A DNA stretch of 5,618 nucleotides from an uncultured Cellvibrio sp. (GTDB taxonomy: Bacteria; Pseudomonadota; Gammaproteobacteria; Pseudomonadales; Cellvibrionaceae), in the NCBI GenBank assembly GCA_946482345.1, contig CAMLRJ010000258.1:1-5618 (forward strand), read 5' to 3'. The translations under genes were made by a program, and so were the position numbers. The notes under the pieces were generated by a model. The model had not been told where the DNA came from. It did no database searches and worked only from the letters and a program-made list of their open reading frames with translations. Below are positions 1-5,365 of this stretch, piece after piece; positions within the stretch are counted from its first letter, which is position 1, and each line of letters starts with the position of its first letter.

Positions 1-336
1 CTCGGCCTTTTTGGAGGGGATGGATTGGATGATTCGTAAAAGTTGCTGAGTTGTGGCGGCTAGCGTTTTCCGATGTTTACCCGTTTCTGTCTGCATGCCT
101 ACCTGGGGACAATTTGTCCCTATGTACTCACCAAGTTGCTCATCCCGTTTGCGTAGCTTCTTTAAATAGTCTGTAGGGTTTGCGCTATCCGTCAATGCCG
201 CTACCACATCAACAATTGAGAAATACCATTCTTCCTGTTCGTCATCCCAATGGCTGCGAATATTGGTAGCGCCAAATGGTTGTAATTGCGTGTCGATTTT
301 ACTGCTCATAGGTGACCAGACCCGATCAGACTCCAT
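1..336 (-). CDS. Bro-N domain (phage antirepressor-like) protein, N-terminal part, cut by window edge
   Basis: The first 112 codons are present and the frame is still open at the left edge. Residues 26-112 read as a Bro-N domain: a WYFSIVDVV segment (37-45), NPTDYLKKLRKRD (53-65), the GTNCP motif (73-77), ETGKHRKTLAATT (84-96) and RIIQSIPSKKAE (101-112). Bro-N proteins are DNA-binding domains known from phage antirepressors and baculovirus BRO proteins; many bacterial copies sit in mobile or defence islands, usually with unknown targets. I start it at ATG 336 because GGAGG lies 8 nt upstream (345-349). The in-frame ATG at 309 (MSSKID) matches the start of the related remnant at 1478 but has no comparable ribosome binding site here, so the first nine residues look like a local extension. 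It lies 40 bp downstream of fic on the same strand and is probably co-transcribed. The C-terminal domain is outside the window, so its exact subtype is unknown. Confidence 0.85.
   Translation of the reverse strand, partial: MESDRVWSPMSSKIDTQLQPFGATNIRSHWDDEQEEWYFSIVDVVAALTDSANPTDYLKKLRKRDEQLGEYIGTNCPQVGMQTETGKHRKTLAATTQQLLRIIQSIPSKKAE
106..120. repeat. Palindrome inside the Bro-N GTNCP codons
   Basis: The arms GGGACAA and TTGTCCC are perfect 7-bp complements around one central base. They are exactly the five codons for Gly-Thr-Asn-Cys-Pro (residues 73-77). The related remnant has a palindrome at the equivalent codons (1398-1412), with different outer bases that still pair. Whether it has a DNA-level role is inference. 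Confidence 0.65.
253..312 (-). repeat. Direct repeat, copy A (start region of the longer Bro-N gene)
   Basis: This stretch aligns without gaps to 1422-1481, with 52 of 60 bases identical by eye. It encodes the MSSKIDTQLQPF...NIRS segment. The copies flank the fic gene in the same orientation, as expected from duplication of a Bro-N start region or from capture of fic between two related copies. Confidence 0.8.
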
Positions 337-344
337 GGATCTTG

Positions 345-349
345 CCTCC
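345..349 (-). promoter_or_regulatory. Ribosome binding site that sets the Bro-N start at 336
   Basis: On the minus strand GGAGG is followed by 8 nt and then ATG at 336. The alternative in-frame ATG at 309 is preceded by TGGTCACCT, which is a poor Shine-Dalgarno. The site lies in the 40-bp gap after the fic stop codon, so this gene has its own translation start rather than depending only on coupling. Confidence 0.7.
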
Positions 350-376
350 GTAGATTTGCGATAGCTTTGTAATCAT

Positions 377-1357
377 TCATCTCTCCTGCTTCTCCCAATG
401 GCCGGTTTTATCAGAACCTATTCTTTTTAATTTGCCCGATTGTTGTAACTGGCTGATCGCCCGGCCAATGGTACGAATATCTTTGCCCAACATATCGGCC
501 ATTTGCTGGCGTGTAAGCTGTGGGTTGTGCTGGATTAACAGCAAAATAGCATCAGGTGTTTTCTGTCCAGCGATATTTACAGGGGCAATTACAGGGACGA
601 TTACAGGGGCGTTTTGTGTTAAGGTCTGGGCGATAACGGACAACATAAAATGAATAAAAGGTGTGCTATTGGCTTGCTGATCAGCTGCTTCAAGTGCTTG
701 GTAGTATTGCTGTTGATTATCTTTAATCACACTTTCCAGGGGTAGCGATAAAAACAGAGGGTGCCACTGCGACAAAATCAATGTTTGCCATAAGCGCCCC
801 ATACGGCCATTGCCATCGCTAAACGGGTGAATAAACTCAAACTCATAATGAAACACACTGCTGGTGATCAAAGGGTGATCTTTTGCTTGCGTTAACCACT
901 GAATTAAATCGGCCATCAATCCTGAAACTTTGTGTGCAGGGGGAGCCACATGATGAACGATATTGCCTTTGTGAATCCCCACCGCTTTATTGCGAAACGT
1001 ACCGGCATTAGCCAACACCTCTGACATCATCAATCCATGCGCCACGAGCAGATCATTCACTTGCGTAGGCGTTAAGTTGGGTAAGGCATCGTAAGCCGCA
1101 ATCGCGCCTTTTACCTCGGCCAATTCGCGCGCACTGCCCAACACCGGTTTGCCATCCACAATGGCGGTAATTTGTTCTTCAGTTAAGGTATTACCCTCAA
1201 TCGCCAGCGTACCAGTGATGGTTTTGATGCGGTTTTGTTTGCGCAATTGTGGTGATGCATTGAGTGCACTGGTATTTAGCCTGCCAACTTGCTCACTGAT
1301 GTTGGCGACCAGGTTGAGTATGTCAGTAGTGATGGTAAAGGGTGGTTTGTAGCTCAT
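377..1357 (-). CDS. fic: Fic family protein (class II, probable AMP-transferase)
   Basis: Fic enzymes usually transfer AMP from ATP to a hydroxyl side chain of a target protein. The full catalytic motif HPFSDGNGRMGR is at residues 177-188, with catalytic His177, Asp181, Asn183 and the arginines in place. An inhibitory-helix motif of the form (S/T)xxxE(G/N) is at residues 50-55 (TLAIEG, Glu54), near the N-terminus, which makes this class II and self-inhibited. The flap before the active site includes GNIVHHVAPP (131-140). Residues 268-326 look like a C-terminal winged-helix domain (LTRQQMADMLGKDIRTIGRAISQL), common in long bacterial Fic proteins. The linker carries a 4-residue repeat (250-261). 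At 326 aa it is a normal length and appears intact. The start ATG lies one base after the stop of the 39-codon upstream ORF, with AGAGG about 12 nt away, so translation may be coupled. The target protein is unknown; fic here is a family name. Confidence 0.93.
   Translation of the reverse strand: MSYKPPFTITTDILNLVANISEQVGRLNTSALNASPQLRKQNRIKTITGTLAIEGNTLTEEQITAIVDGKPVLGSARELAEVKGAIAAYDALPNLTPTQVNDLLVAHGLMMSEVLANAGTFRNKAVGIHKGNIVHHVAPPAHKVSGLMADLIQWLTQAKDHPLITSSVFHYEFEFIHPFSDGNGRMGRLWQTLILSQWHPLFLSLPLESVIKDNQQQYYQALEAADQQANSTPFIHFMLSVIAQTLTQNAPVIVPVIAPVNIAGQKTPDAILLLIQHNPQLTRQQMADMLGKDIRTIGRAISQLQQSGKLKRIGSDKTGHWEKQER
576..611. repeat. Three tandem 12-bp units in the fic linker
   Basis: Three adjacent units read TTTACAGGGGCA, ATTACAGGGACG and ATTACAGGGGCG on the plus strand. 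On the coding strand they give APVI, VPVI and APVN (residues 250-261), a proline-valine linker between the Fic fold and the winged helix. Because the unit is a multiple of three, copy number can change without breaking the frame, altering only the spacing between domains. Confidence 0.8.
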
Positions 1358-1358
1358 C

Positions 1359-1478
1359 TTATGACGCTACCTCTTTCGATTTTGGAAAACTCAACCCGTG
1401 ACAATTTGTCACGGTTGCATCGCTGCGAATATTAGTAGCAATAAATGGCTGTAATTGAGTATCGATTTTATTGCTCAT
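1359..1478 (-). pseudogene. Internally deleted Bro-N remnant, 39 codons, upstream of fic
   Basis: Residues 1-19 match residues 10-28 of the longer Bro-N protein at 17 of 19 positions. Residues 20-28 (DATVTNCHG) then jump to the region equivalent to GTNCP, so about 41 codons are missing in frame. The rest (LSFPKSKEVAS) does not align clearly and ends at TAA. VTNCHG is a variant of the same motif in other Bro-N proteins as I recall the family, so this seems to derive from a different paralogue. It has a strong Shine-Dalgarno, GGAGG (1488-1492), 9 nt before ATG 1478, better than that of fic. The stop is separated from the fic ATG by one base. It is therefore probably a decayed gene that is still translated, possibly as a leader for fic. 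A functional small protein cannot be excluded. Confidence 0.7.
1392..1417. repeat. Strong palindrome upstream of fic, within the Bro-N remnant
   Basis: The core CCGTGACAATTTGTCACGG (1396-1414) has perfect 9-bp arms around one central T. The arms extend to 12 bp with a single bulged C if CAAC (1392-1395) pairs with GTTG (1414-1417). The centre covers the codons for Val-Thr-Asn-Cys-His (1398-1412). It lies about 35-60 bp before the fic start, so it could be an operator or an mRNA hairpin affecting fic; this is inference. There is no T-tract, so it is not a typical terminator. Confidence 0.7.
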
Positions 1479-1481
1479 AGG
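1422..1481 (-). repeat. Direct repeat, copy B (start region of the Bro-N remnant)
   Basis: This is the partner of 253-312, with 52 of 60 bases the same. Similarity ends just upstream of the ATG: here the Shine-Dalgarno follows directly (GGAGGTAATCGCCT before ATG), whereas copy A has an extra stretch between GGAGG and the equivalent ATG. Confidence 0.8.
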
Positions 1482-1565
1482 CGATTACCTCCGTGTGTTT
1501 AAAAAATTAAATGTGTTATCCCTCAGATTAGGGGAGTTGGTGGAAAAATAAAAGGCAGACATTTT

Positions 1566-2096
1566 TTATAATTCGACCAGCGATACAACCAGATTAGCAG
1601 TTTCATTCGACACATAGGCCATCTTCTCAGTAATAGTCACAGTCAGCTTCATACTTTTATCTGCCAACTCAGAAAGTGATTTCAATTCATCCGCTGCGAA
1701 AAAATAACTGGTGACTTTGGGCATGGCTTTGATGTTGTCGCCGTTGCTTTTCCACCAGACGTCCCAACCGCGACCGTAGGTGAATAGATGTACGGACTGG
1801 GATTGGTTGGCGGCTTTTTTAACGCGGTCGGGTGAGGGTTGGCCGACTTCTATCCATTCCAGAATGTTGCCGTTGTCGTGTTTTAGCCAAAGGTCGGGTT
1901 CATCGACTGAGGACAAGCCTTTGGTGAAGGATAAAGTTTCCGCAGCGCGGTAACAAAAGGCTAGAATGCGCACCATCATGCGTTCGACAGTTTCCGAAGG
2001 ATGTAATGCCAGGGTGAGGTTGTAATCGCCGTAGACCTGGCGATCCATATCCGACAGAGTCAGGTTTAATTTATACACTGTTGCACGTTCAGCCAC
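1566..2096 (-). CDS. yaeQ: YaeQ family protein
   Basis: This 176-aa protein matches the E. coli YaeQ pattern along its whole length (about 181 aa there): ATVYKLNLTLSDMDR near the start, LTLALHPSETVERMMVRILAF (residues 27-47), LSFTKGLSSVDEPDLW (55-70), GNILEWIEVGQPSPDR (75-90), KKA and FTYGRGWDVWW. YaeQ proteins adopt a PD-(D/E)XK nuclease-like fold; DEPDLW and EWIE supply acidic residues of the type expected at such a site. In E. coli the gene was first noted in work on RfaH-dependent expression, but its biochemical role is not settled. The start codon is GTG with only a weak ribosome site. It is the natural start because the protein begins as YaeQ does and no ATG lies just upstream in frame. 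It is divergent from the pseudouridine synthase gene. Confidence 0.92.
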   Translation of the reverse strand: MAERATVYKLNLTLSDMDRQVYGDYNLTLALHPSETVERMMVRILAFCYRAAETLSFTKGLSSVDEPDLWLKHDNGNILEWIEVGQPSPDRVKKAANQSQSVHLFTYGRGWDVWWKSNGDNIKAMPKVTSYFFAADELKSLSELADKSMKLTVTITEKMAYVSNETANLVVSLVEL

Positions 2097-2120
2097 TTTA
2101 TTCTCGCTTATTGATTCAGA
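2097..2120. promoter_or_regulatory. 24-bp gap between divergent yaeQ and pseudouridine synthase genes
   Basis: The two start codons face away from each other with only 24 bp between them. The gap is AT-rich and holds no clear pair of promoter hexamers. Promoters for each gene must therefore lie partly or wholly inside the 5' end of the other gene. Neither side shows a strong Shine-Dalgarno. If the starts are right, transcription of the two genes could interfere; that is inference from spacing alone. Confidence 0.5.
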
Positions 2121-2972
2121 ATGACACAGACACCCCGGGACTATACATTTTTACTTGAGAAAGACGAAGCCTCGGCGGTGGATTTTCTTGCAATTCAAAC
2201 CGGCTTGCCGAAACAGCGCATTAAAGATGCGATGAATAAAGGCGCGGTTTGGCTAACGCAAAAAAATAAAACCCTGCGCTTGCGCCGCGCCACTAAATCC
2301 CTGTTTAAAGGCAACAAACTGCAATTATTTTACGATGCGCGTTTGTTGGCGAAACAAGCGGAAGAACCGACTCTGATTGTTGATCAAAAACGTTATTCGA
2401 TTTGGTACAAACCTCATGGGTTATTATCCCAGGGTTCACAATGGGGTGATCATTGCAGTATTTTGCGTTGGATTGAAGTGAATCTAAAACGCGAAACTTT
2501 TTTAGTGCATCGATTGGATGCGGATGCGGCTGGATTAATTTTAATTGCGCATGATGGCGATACCACTGCTAAATTATCTGGCCTGTTTCAATCGCGCGAT
2601 ATGCATAAAACTTATCAGGCGTGGATTGAAGGACATTTGGATATTCCAGCTGCTGGTCGTTTGATTGATACAGAGTTGGATGGAAAAACTGCAATCACTC
2701 GCGTCTATACATTGCAGCAATCCGTACAGAATGGAAAGCCTGTGAGTTTGTTAAAAGTAGAAATTGAAACTGGCCGCAAACATCAAATACGTCGCCACCT
2801 GGCCGCTATCGGCCATCCGATTATTGGCGATAGACTTTATGGCAATGCGGGTGAACAATTGCAGTTACTGGCATGGCAATTGGAATTTGATTGTCCGGTG
2901 ACCAAACAGCATCAAAAATTTGTTTCAACTCAAACGGGTTTGCCAGATTTGAGCAAGAATTTTATTTCGTAG
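2121..2972 (+). CDS. RluA-family RNA pseudouridine synthase
   Basis: It would isomerise specific uridines in rRNA or tRNA to pseudouridine, acting in the cytoplasm. The catalytic segment [16 protein letters not shown] (residues 129-144) holds the family Asp, here Asp133 of HRLD. KTYQAW (163-168) supplies the conserved tyrosine region, and [21 protein letters not shown] (217-237) is the second hallmark, with its Arg-His-Gln-Ile-Arg core. Residues 1-75 resemble a divergent S4-like RNA-binding region ([17 protein letters not shown]). At 283 aa it is a usual size for the family. Many relatives read HRLDxxTSG; here it is HRLDADAAG, so Thr-Ser is Ala-Ala, while the catalytic Asp is kept. This and the overall divergence prevent assignment to RluA, RluC, RluD or TruC. 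The stop codon TAG is formed by the first bases of a palindromic repeat. Confidence 0.9.
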   Translation: MTQTPRDYTFLLEKDEASAVDFLAIQTGLPKQRIKDAMNKGAVWLTQKNKTLRLRRATKSLFKGNKLQLFYDARLLAKQAEEPTLIVDQKRYSIWYKPHGLLSQGSQWGDHCSILRWIEVNLKRETFLVHRLDADAAGLILIAHDGDTTAKLSGLFQSRDMHKTYQAWIEGHLDIPAAGRLIDTELDGKTAITRVYTLQQSVQNGKPVSLLKVEIETGRKHQIRRHLAAIGHPIIGDRLYGNAGEQLQLLAWQLEFDCPVTKQHQKFVSTQTGLPDLSKNFIS

Positions 2973-3036
2973 GGGCAGCCCCCCGTGTCTGCCCTTGGAA
3001 GAACACAATGTTCGACTAAATAAGGTTTCGCCCCTA
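2970..3036. repeat. 67-bp palindromic repeat element overlapping the synthase stop codon
   Basis: The ends are 7-bp inverted repeats, TAGGGGC (2970-2976) and GCCCCTA (3030-3036). Inside is a perfect 6-bp hairpin, GGGCAG (2973-2978) with CTGCCC (2989-2994), and a second inverted repeat, GAACA-CAA-TGTTC (3001-3013). The GTAGGGGCAG...GTGTCTGCCC style is familiar from dispersed intergenic repeats in many bacterial genomes, as I recall them. It has no coding capacity. It sits between the synthase and dapE, so it may also serve as a weak transcription barrier or mRNA end; no T-tract follows. Confidence 0.6.
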
Positions 3037-3066
3037 GATAATTTAGAAAAATATTTTGGATTTTAT

Positions 3067-4206
3067 ATGACCGAATTTAATACCCCAACATTACAACTCG
3101 CCGCTGAATTAATTCGTTGCAAATCCGTAACACCGGAAGACGATGGTTGTCAGGAGATGATGATCCAACGTTTGCAAAAAATTGGATTTCAGATTCACAA
3201 ATTGCGTTTTGGTGAAGTTGATAATTTTTGGGCGATTCGCGGAACTGAAGGCCCTATTCTGGCATTTGCGGGTCACACCGATGTAGTACCTACAGGGCCA
3301 GAAACGAATTGGAACAATCCACCCTTTGCACCAAAAATAATTGACGGCATGTTGCATGGTCGCGGCGCAGCGGATATGAAAGGTTCGCTCGCGGCTATGG
3401 TGGTCGCCTGCGAAAACTTTGTTGCAAAAAATCCCGATCACAAAGGCCGTATTGCATTTTTAATTACCAGCGACGAAGAAGGCCCTTCAATTAATGGCAC
3501 GGTAAAAGTGGTGGAATGGCTGGAGCAACGTAGTACCAAAATGACCTGGTGTATTGTGGGTGAGCCATCCAGCACCTATCAAGTTGGCGATGTCATTAAA
3601 AACGGGCGCCGTGGATCTTTAGGTGCAGTATTAACCGTAAAAGGTATTCAGGGACATGTGGCTTACCCACATCTTGCCGATAATCCCATTCACAAATTAG
3701 CGCCCGCTTTGGCAGAACTTGCGGCAGAACATTGGGACAATGGTAACGAATTTTTTCCTGCAACCAGTTTTCAAGTCTCCAACATCAATGGCGGTACGGG
3801 TGCAACCAATGTAATTCCCGGACATGTCACAGTCGTATTTAATTTTCGATTCTCAACAGAAGTTACTGAAAAAATTCTGCGCGAACGTACAGAAAAAATT
3901 TTACAAAAACATCAACTCAATTACGATCTGGAATGGATACTCAGCGGCCAGCCTTTTCTCACCCCCAAAGGTGATTTGGTGAATGCCACTGTTGCCGCTA
4001 TAAAAGATATCACCGGCATTAATACCGAACTTTCAACATCGGGTGGCACATCAGACGGACGATTTATTGCACCCACCGGTGCCCAAGTGGTAGAACTCGG
4101 CCCTATTAATGCCACCATTCATAAAGTGAATGAACAGATTTCAGCAGATGATTTAAATAAGCTAACAGAGATTTATGAGTTAATTCTGAAAAAACTGCTA
4201 ACATGA
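3067..4206 (+). CDS. dapE: Succinyl-diaminopimelate desuccinylase
   Basis: DapE hydrolyses N-succinyl-L,L-diaminopimelate to L,L-diaminopimelate and succinate, in the pathway to lysine and peptidoglycan diaminopimelate, using two zinc ions in the cytoplasm. With this start the protein is 379 aa, close to the usual 375-380. Metal and catalytic residues are all visible: His70 and Asp72 in GHTDVVP, Asp103 in GRGAADMKG, Glu137-Glu138 in TSDEEGP, Glu166 in VGEPSS and His352 in NATIHKVNE; each is shifted by three from the residues known in the Haemophilus enzyme. The dimerisation domain (about 180-295) includes [16 protein letters not shown]. The same frame is open from TTG 2995, but those 24 extra residues lie partly in a palindromic repeat and do not resemble DapE. 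ATG 3067 has GGA 6 nt upstream. The gene stands alone here, without other dap genes. Confidence 0.96.
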   Translation: MTEFNTPTLQLAAELIRCKSVTPEDDGCQEMMIQRLQKIGFQIHKLRFGEVDNFWAIRGTEGPILAFAGHTDVVPTGPETNWNNPPFAPKIIDGMLHGRGAADMKGSLAAMVVACENFVAKNPDHKGRIAFLITSDEEGPSINGTVKVVEWLEQRSTKMTWCIVGEPSSTYQVGDVIKNGRRGSLGAVLTVKGIQGHVAYPHLADNPIHKLAPALAELAAEHWDNGNEFFPATSFQVSNINGGTGATNVIPGHVTVVFNFRFSTEVTEKILRERTEKILQKHQLNYDLEWILSGQPFLTPKGDLVNATVAAIKDITGINTELSTSGGTSDGRFIAPTGAQVVELGPINATIHKVNEQISADDLNKLTEIYELILKKLLT

Positions 4207-4261
4207 ATTAGATAGCTTGACGCAACTCCATTGTTAGGGCCATTGACGAGGTAAAACCCGG

Positions 4262-5164
4262 ATGCCGTCTTACAATAGTGATAATAAATTGTTCGGCCTG
4301 TTCATACTTCTACTGTTATTAGTCAATGCGGCTGGTGTTAATTCCCAGCCGCAGTCCCCTTTTGTTGTTAATTATCGGGTCAAAACCATTAACAATGAAG
4401 GCAAATTCAATTACTACATGGAGCTGCTCGACAGTGCGCTTAAACGTACTGAAAAAGAGTATGGCCCATATAAATTAAATCCGTTGCTGGAATTGACGTT
4501 TACCCGCGCAAAACGAACAGCCAAATACAACACCATTGCCAATCTGATATTAGGTACCAGTTATTCCAAAGATATGGAAGCAGACTATGCCTACATCCCT
4601 ATACCCATGGATTTTGGTATTACCAGTTATCGAGTTTGCTTCACCAGCAAAGATAAAATTGAAGAGCTGAAAAAAGTTAAAACCATTAATGAATTGCGCC
4701 GCTATTCAATCGGCCAGGGAAAAGATTGGTTGGATGTAGCTGTATTAAGAGCCAATGGTTTTGCTGTTGTTGAATATCCAAATTACAAAAGTCTTTTTCC
4801 TGCCGTAGTGCGTGGCCGGTTTGATTTATTCTGCCGCAGTATTGATGAAATATATCCCGAATGGGAAATATATAAAAACACCAAAAATCTGGCGATTGAA
4901 GAGTCATTTATTCTCTATTACGAGTTCCCACGTTTTTTCTGGACCAATCGTGAAAATAAACTCCTGATCGAGCGCCTGACAAAAGGATTGCAATCTATAT
5001 TTGAGGACAACACGGCTCTGCAGATATGGAAGAAACATCATCTACAAAACATAGAGTTTGTAAAACCCAAAAGCCGCAATATATTTTATTTGGAAAACCC
5101 ATTACTGAATGATTTACAGAATGACTTTAATCAATACTATTACGATCCGTTTAATATTGAATGA
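4262..5164 (+). CDS. Secreted protein resembling PBP2-type periplasmic solute-binding proteins
   Basis: This 300-aa protein starts with an export signal: Lys9, a hydrophobic run FGLFILLLLLV (11-21) and small residues AAGVNSQ, with cleavage probably near residues 24-28. No lipobox cysteine follows, so it should be free in the periplasm. The body resembles orphan solute-binding-like proteins of gammaproteobacteria: IPIPMDFGITSYRVCF (112-127), a LxxLRRYSIGQGKDW stretch (144-156), VVRGRFDLFCRSIDEI (182-197) and the C-terminal EESFILYYEFPRFFWTN (213-229). These match the second lobe and hinge of the SBP_bac_3 / PBP2 fold as I know it. No ABC permease or ATPase gene lies next to it, so it may be a sensor or ligand-binding accessory rather than an uptake component. 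GAGGT (4248-4252) lies 9 nt before ATG. The C-terminus is rich in Asn, Asp and Tyr. The ligand is unknown. Confidence 0.7.
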   Translation: MPSYNSDNKLFGLFILLLLLVNAAGVNSQPQSPFVVNYRVKTINNEGKFNYYMELLDSALKRTEKEYGPYKLNPLLELTFTRAKRTAKYNTIANLILGTSYSKDMEADYAYIPIPMDFGITSYRVCFTSKDKIEELKKVKTINELRRYSIGQGKDWLDVAVLRANGFAVVEYPNYKSLFPAVVRGRFDLFCRSIDEIYPEWEIYKNTKNLAIEESFILYYEFPRFFWTNRENKLLIERLTKGLQSIFEDNTALQIWKKHHLQNIEFVKPKSRNIFYLENPLLNDLQNDFNQYYYDPFNIE

Positions 5165-5168
5165 GAAT

Positions 5169-5266
5169 TTTGCACGAATCAAAATTAATCGTAATCCCGC
5201 GAAGGCTAGATCCCTGCCTTCGCAGGGATGACGAAGTGAAATTAAACAAAAATGGATTCGTGCAAA
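5169..5266. repeat. 98-bp element with 12-bp inverted ends around an inner palindrome
   Basis: TTTGCACGAATC (5169-5180) and GATTCGTGCAAA (5255-5266) are perfect 12-bp inverted repeats. Between them lies a second palindrome at 5194-5229. The element begins 5 bp after the stop codon of the secreted protein gene. No target-site duplication is visible at the edges. It may be a miniature inverted-repeat element, or an older hairpin into whose loop a smaller repeat was inserted. It encodes nothing and could also stabilise or end the upstream transcript; no T-tract supports a standard terminator. Confidence 0.7.
5194..5229. repeat. Inner dispersed palindrome of the CCCGCGAAGGC type
   Basis: GCGAAGGC (5199-5206) pairs perfectly with GCCTTCGC (5216-5223). 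The stem continues as ATCCC (5194-5198) with GGGAT (5225-5229) around a bulged A at 5224, giving 13 pairs over a 9-nt loop. This resembles the common family that reads CATCCCTGCGAAGGCAGGGAT in the other orientation and occurs between genes in many proteobacteria. Confidence 0.75.
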
Positions 5267-5304
5267 GGTCTCTGAATAAAATATCACTTCAGATTTTAGC
5301 CTCA

Positions 5305-5319
5305 TGACACAGGTTGTCA
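5305..5319. promoter_or_regulatory. Operator-like inverted repeat upstream of the GyrI-like gene
   Basis: TGACA (5305-5309) and TGTCA (5315-5319) are perfect inverted half-sites with a 5-bp spacer, about 47 bp before the start codon of the next gene. The layout suits binding by a dimeric regulator. No convincing -10/-35 pair could be placed with normal spacing, so the promoter itself is not assigned. Confidence 0.35.
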
Positions 5320-5365
5320 GTTTTGGATGTAACAATAGGCGAAAATCAATTATGAGATGCGCGCC

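Noticed and set aside
306..380. Short minus-strand ORF starting with an ATGA overlap at the fic stop (MNDYKAIAN..., 24 codons)
   Set aside because: It has no recognisable similarity and overlaps the Bro-N start out of frame. The overlap may be chance.
1506..1511. Possible -10 box (TTTAAT on the minus strand) for the fic cassette
   Set aside because: No acceptable -35 hexamer lies at 16-18 bp spacing, so the promoter is not assigned.
1515..1536. Weak hairpin CCCT-CAGATT-AGGG between yaeQ and the Bro-N remnant as a terminator
   Set aside because: The stem is only four base pairs and no T-run follows it on either strand.
3011..3042. Possible promoter for dapE (TTCGAC ... GATAAT)
   Set aside because: The spacing is about 20 bp and the first hexamer is poor.
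2995..3066. N-terminal extension of dapE from TTG 2995
   Set aside because: The 24 residues are translated from the palindromic repeat and spacer, do not resemble DapE, and the TTG lacks a ribosome site. ATG 3067 gives the usual family length.
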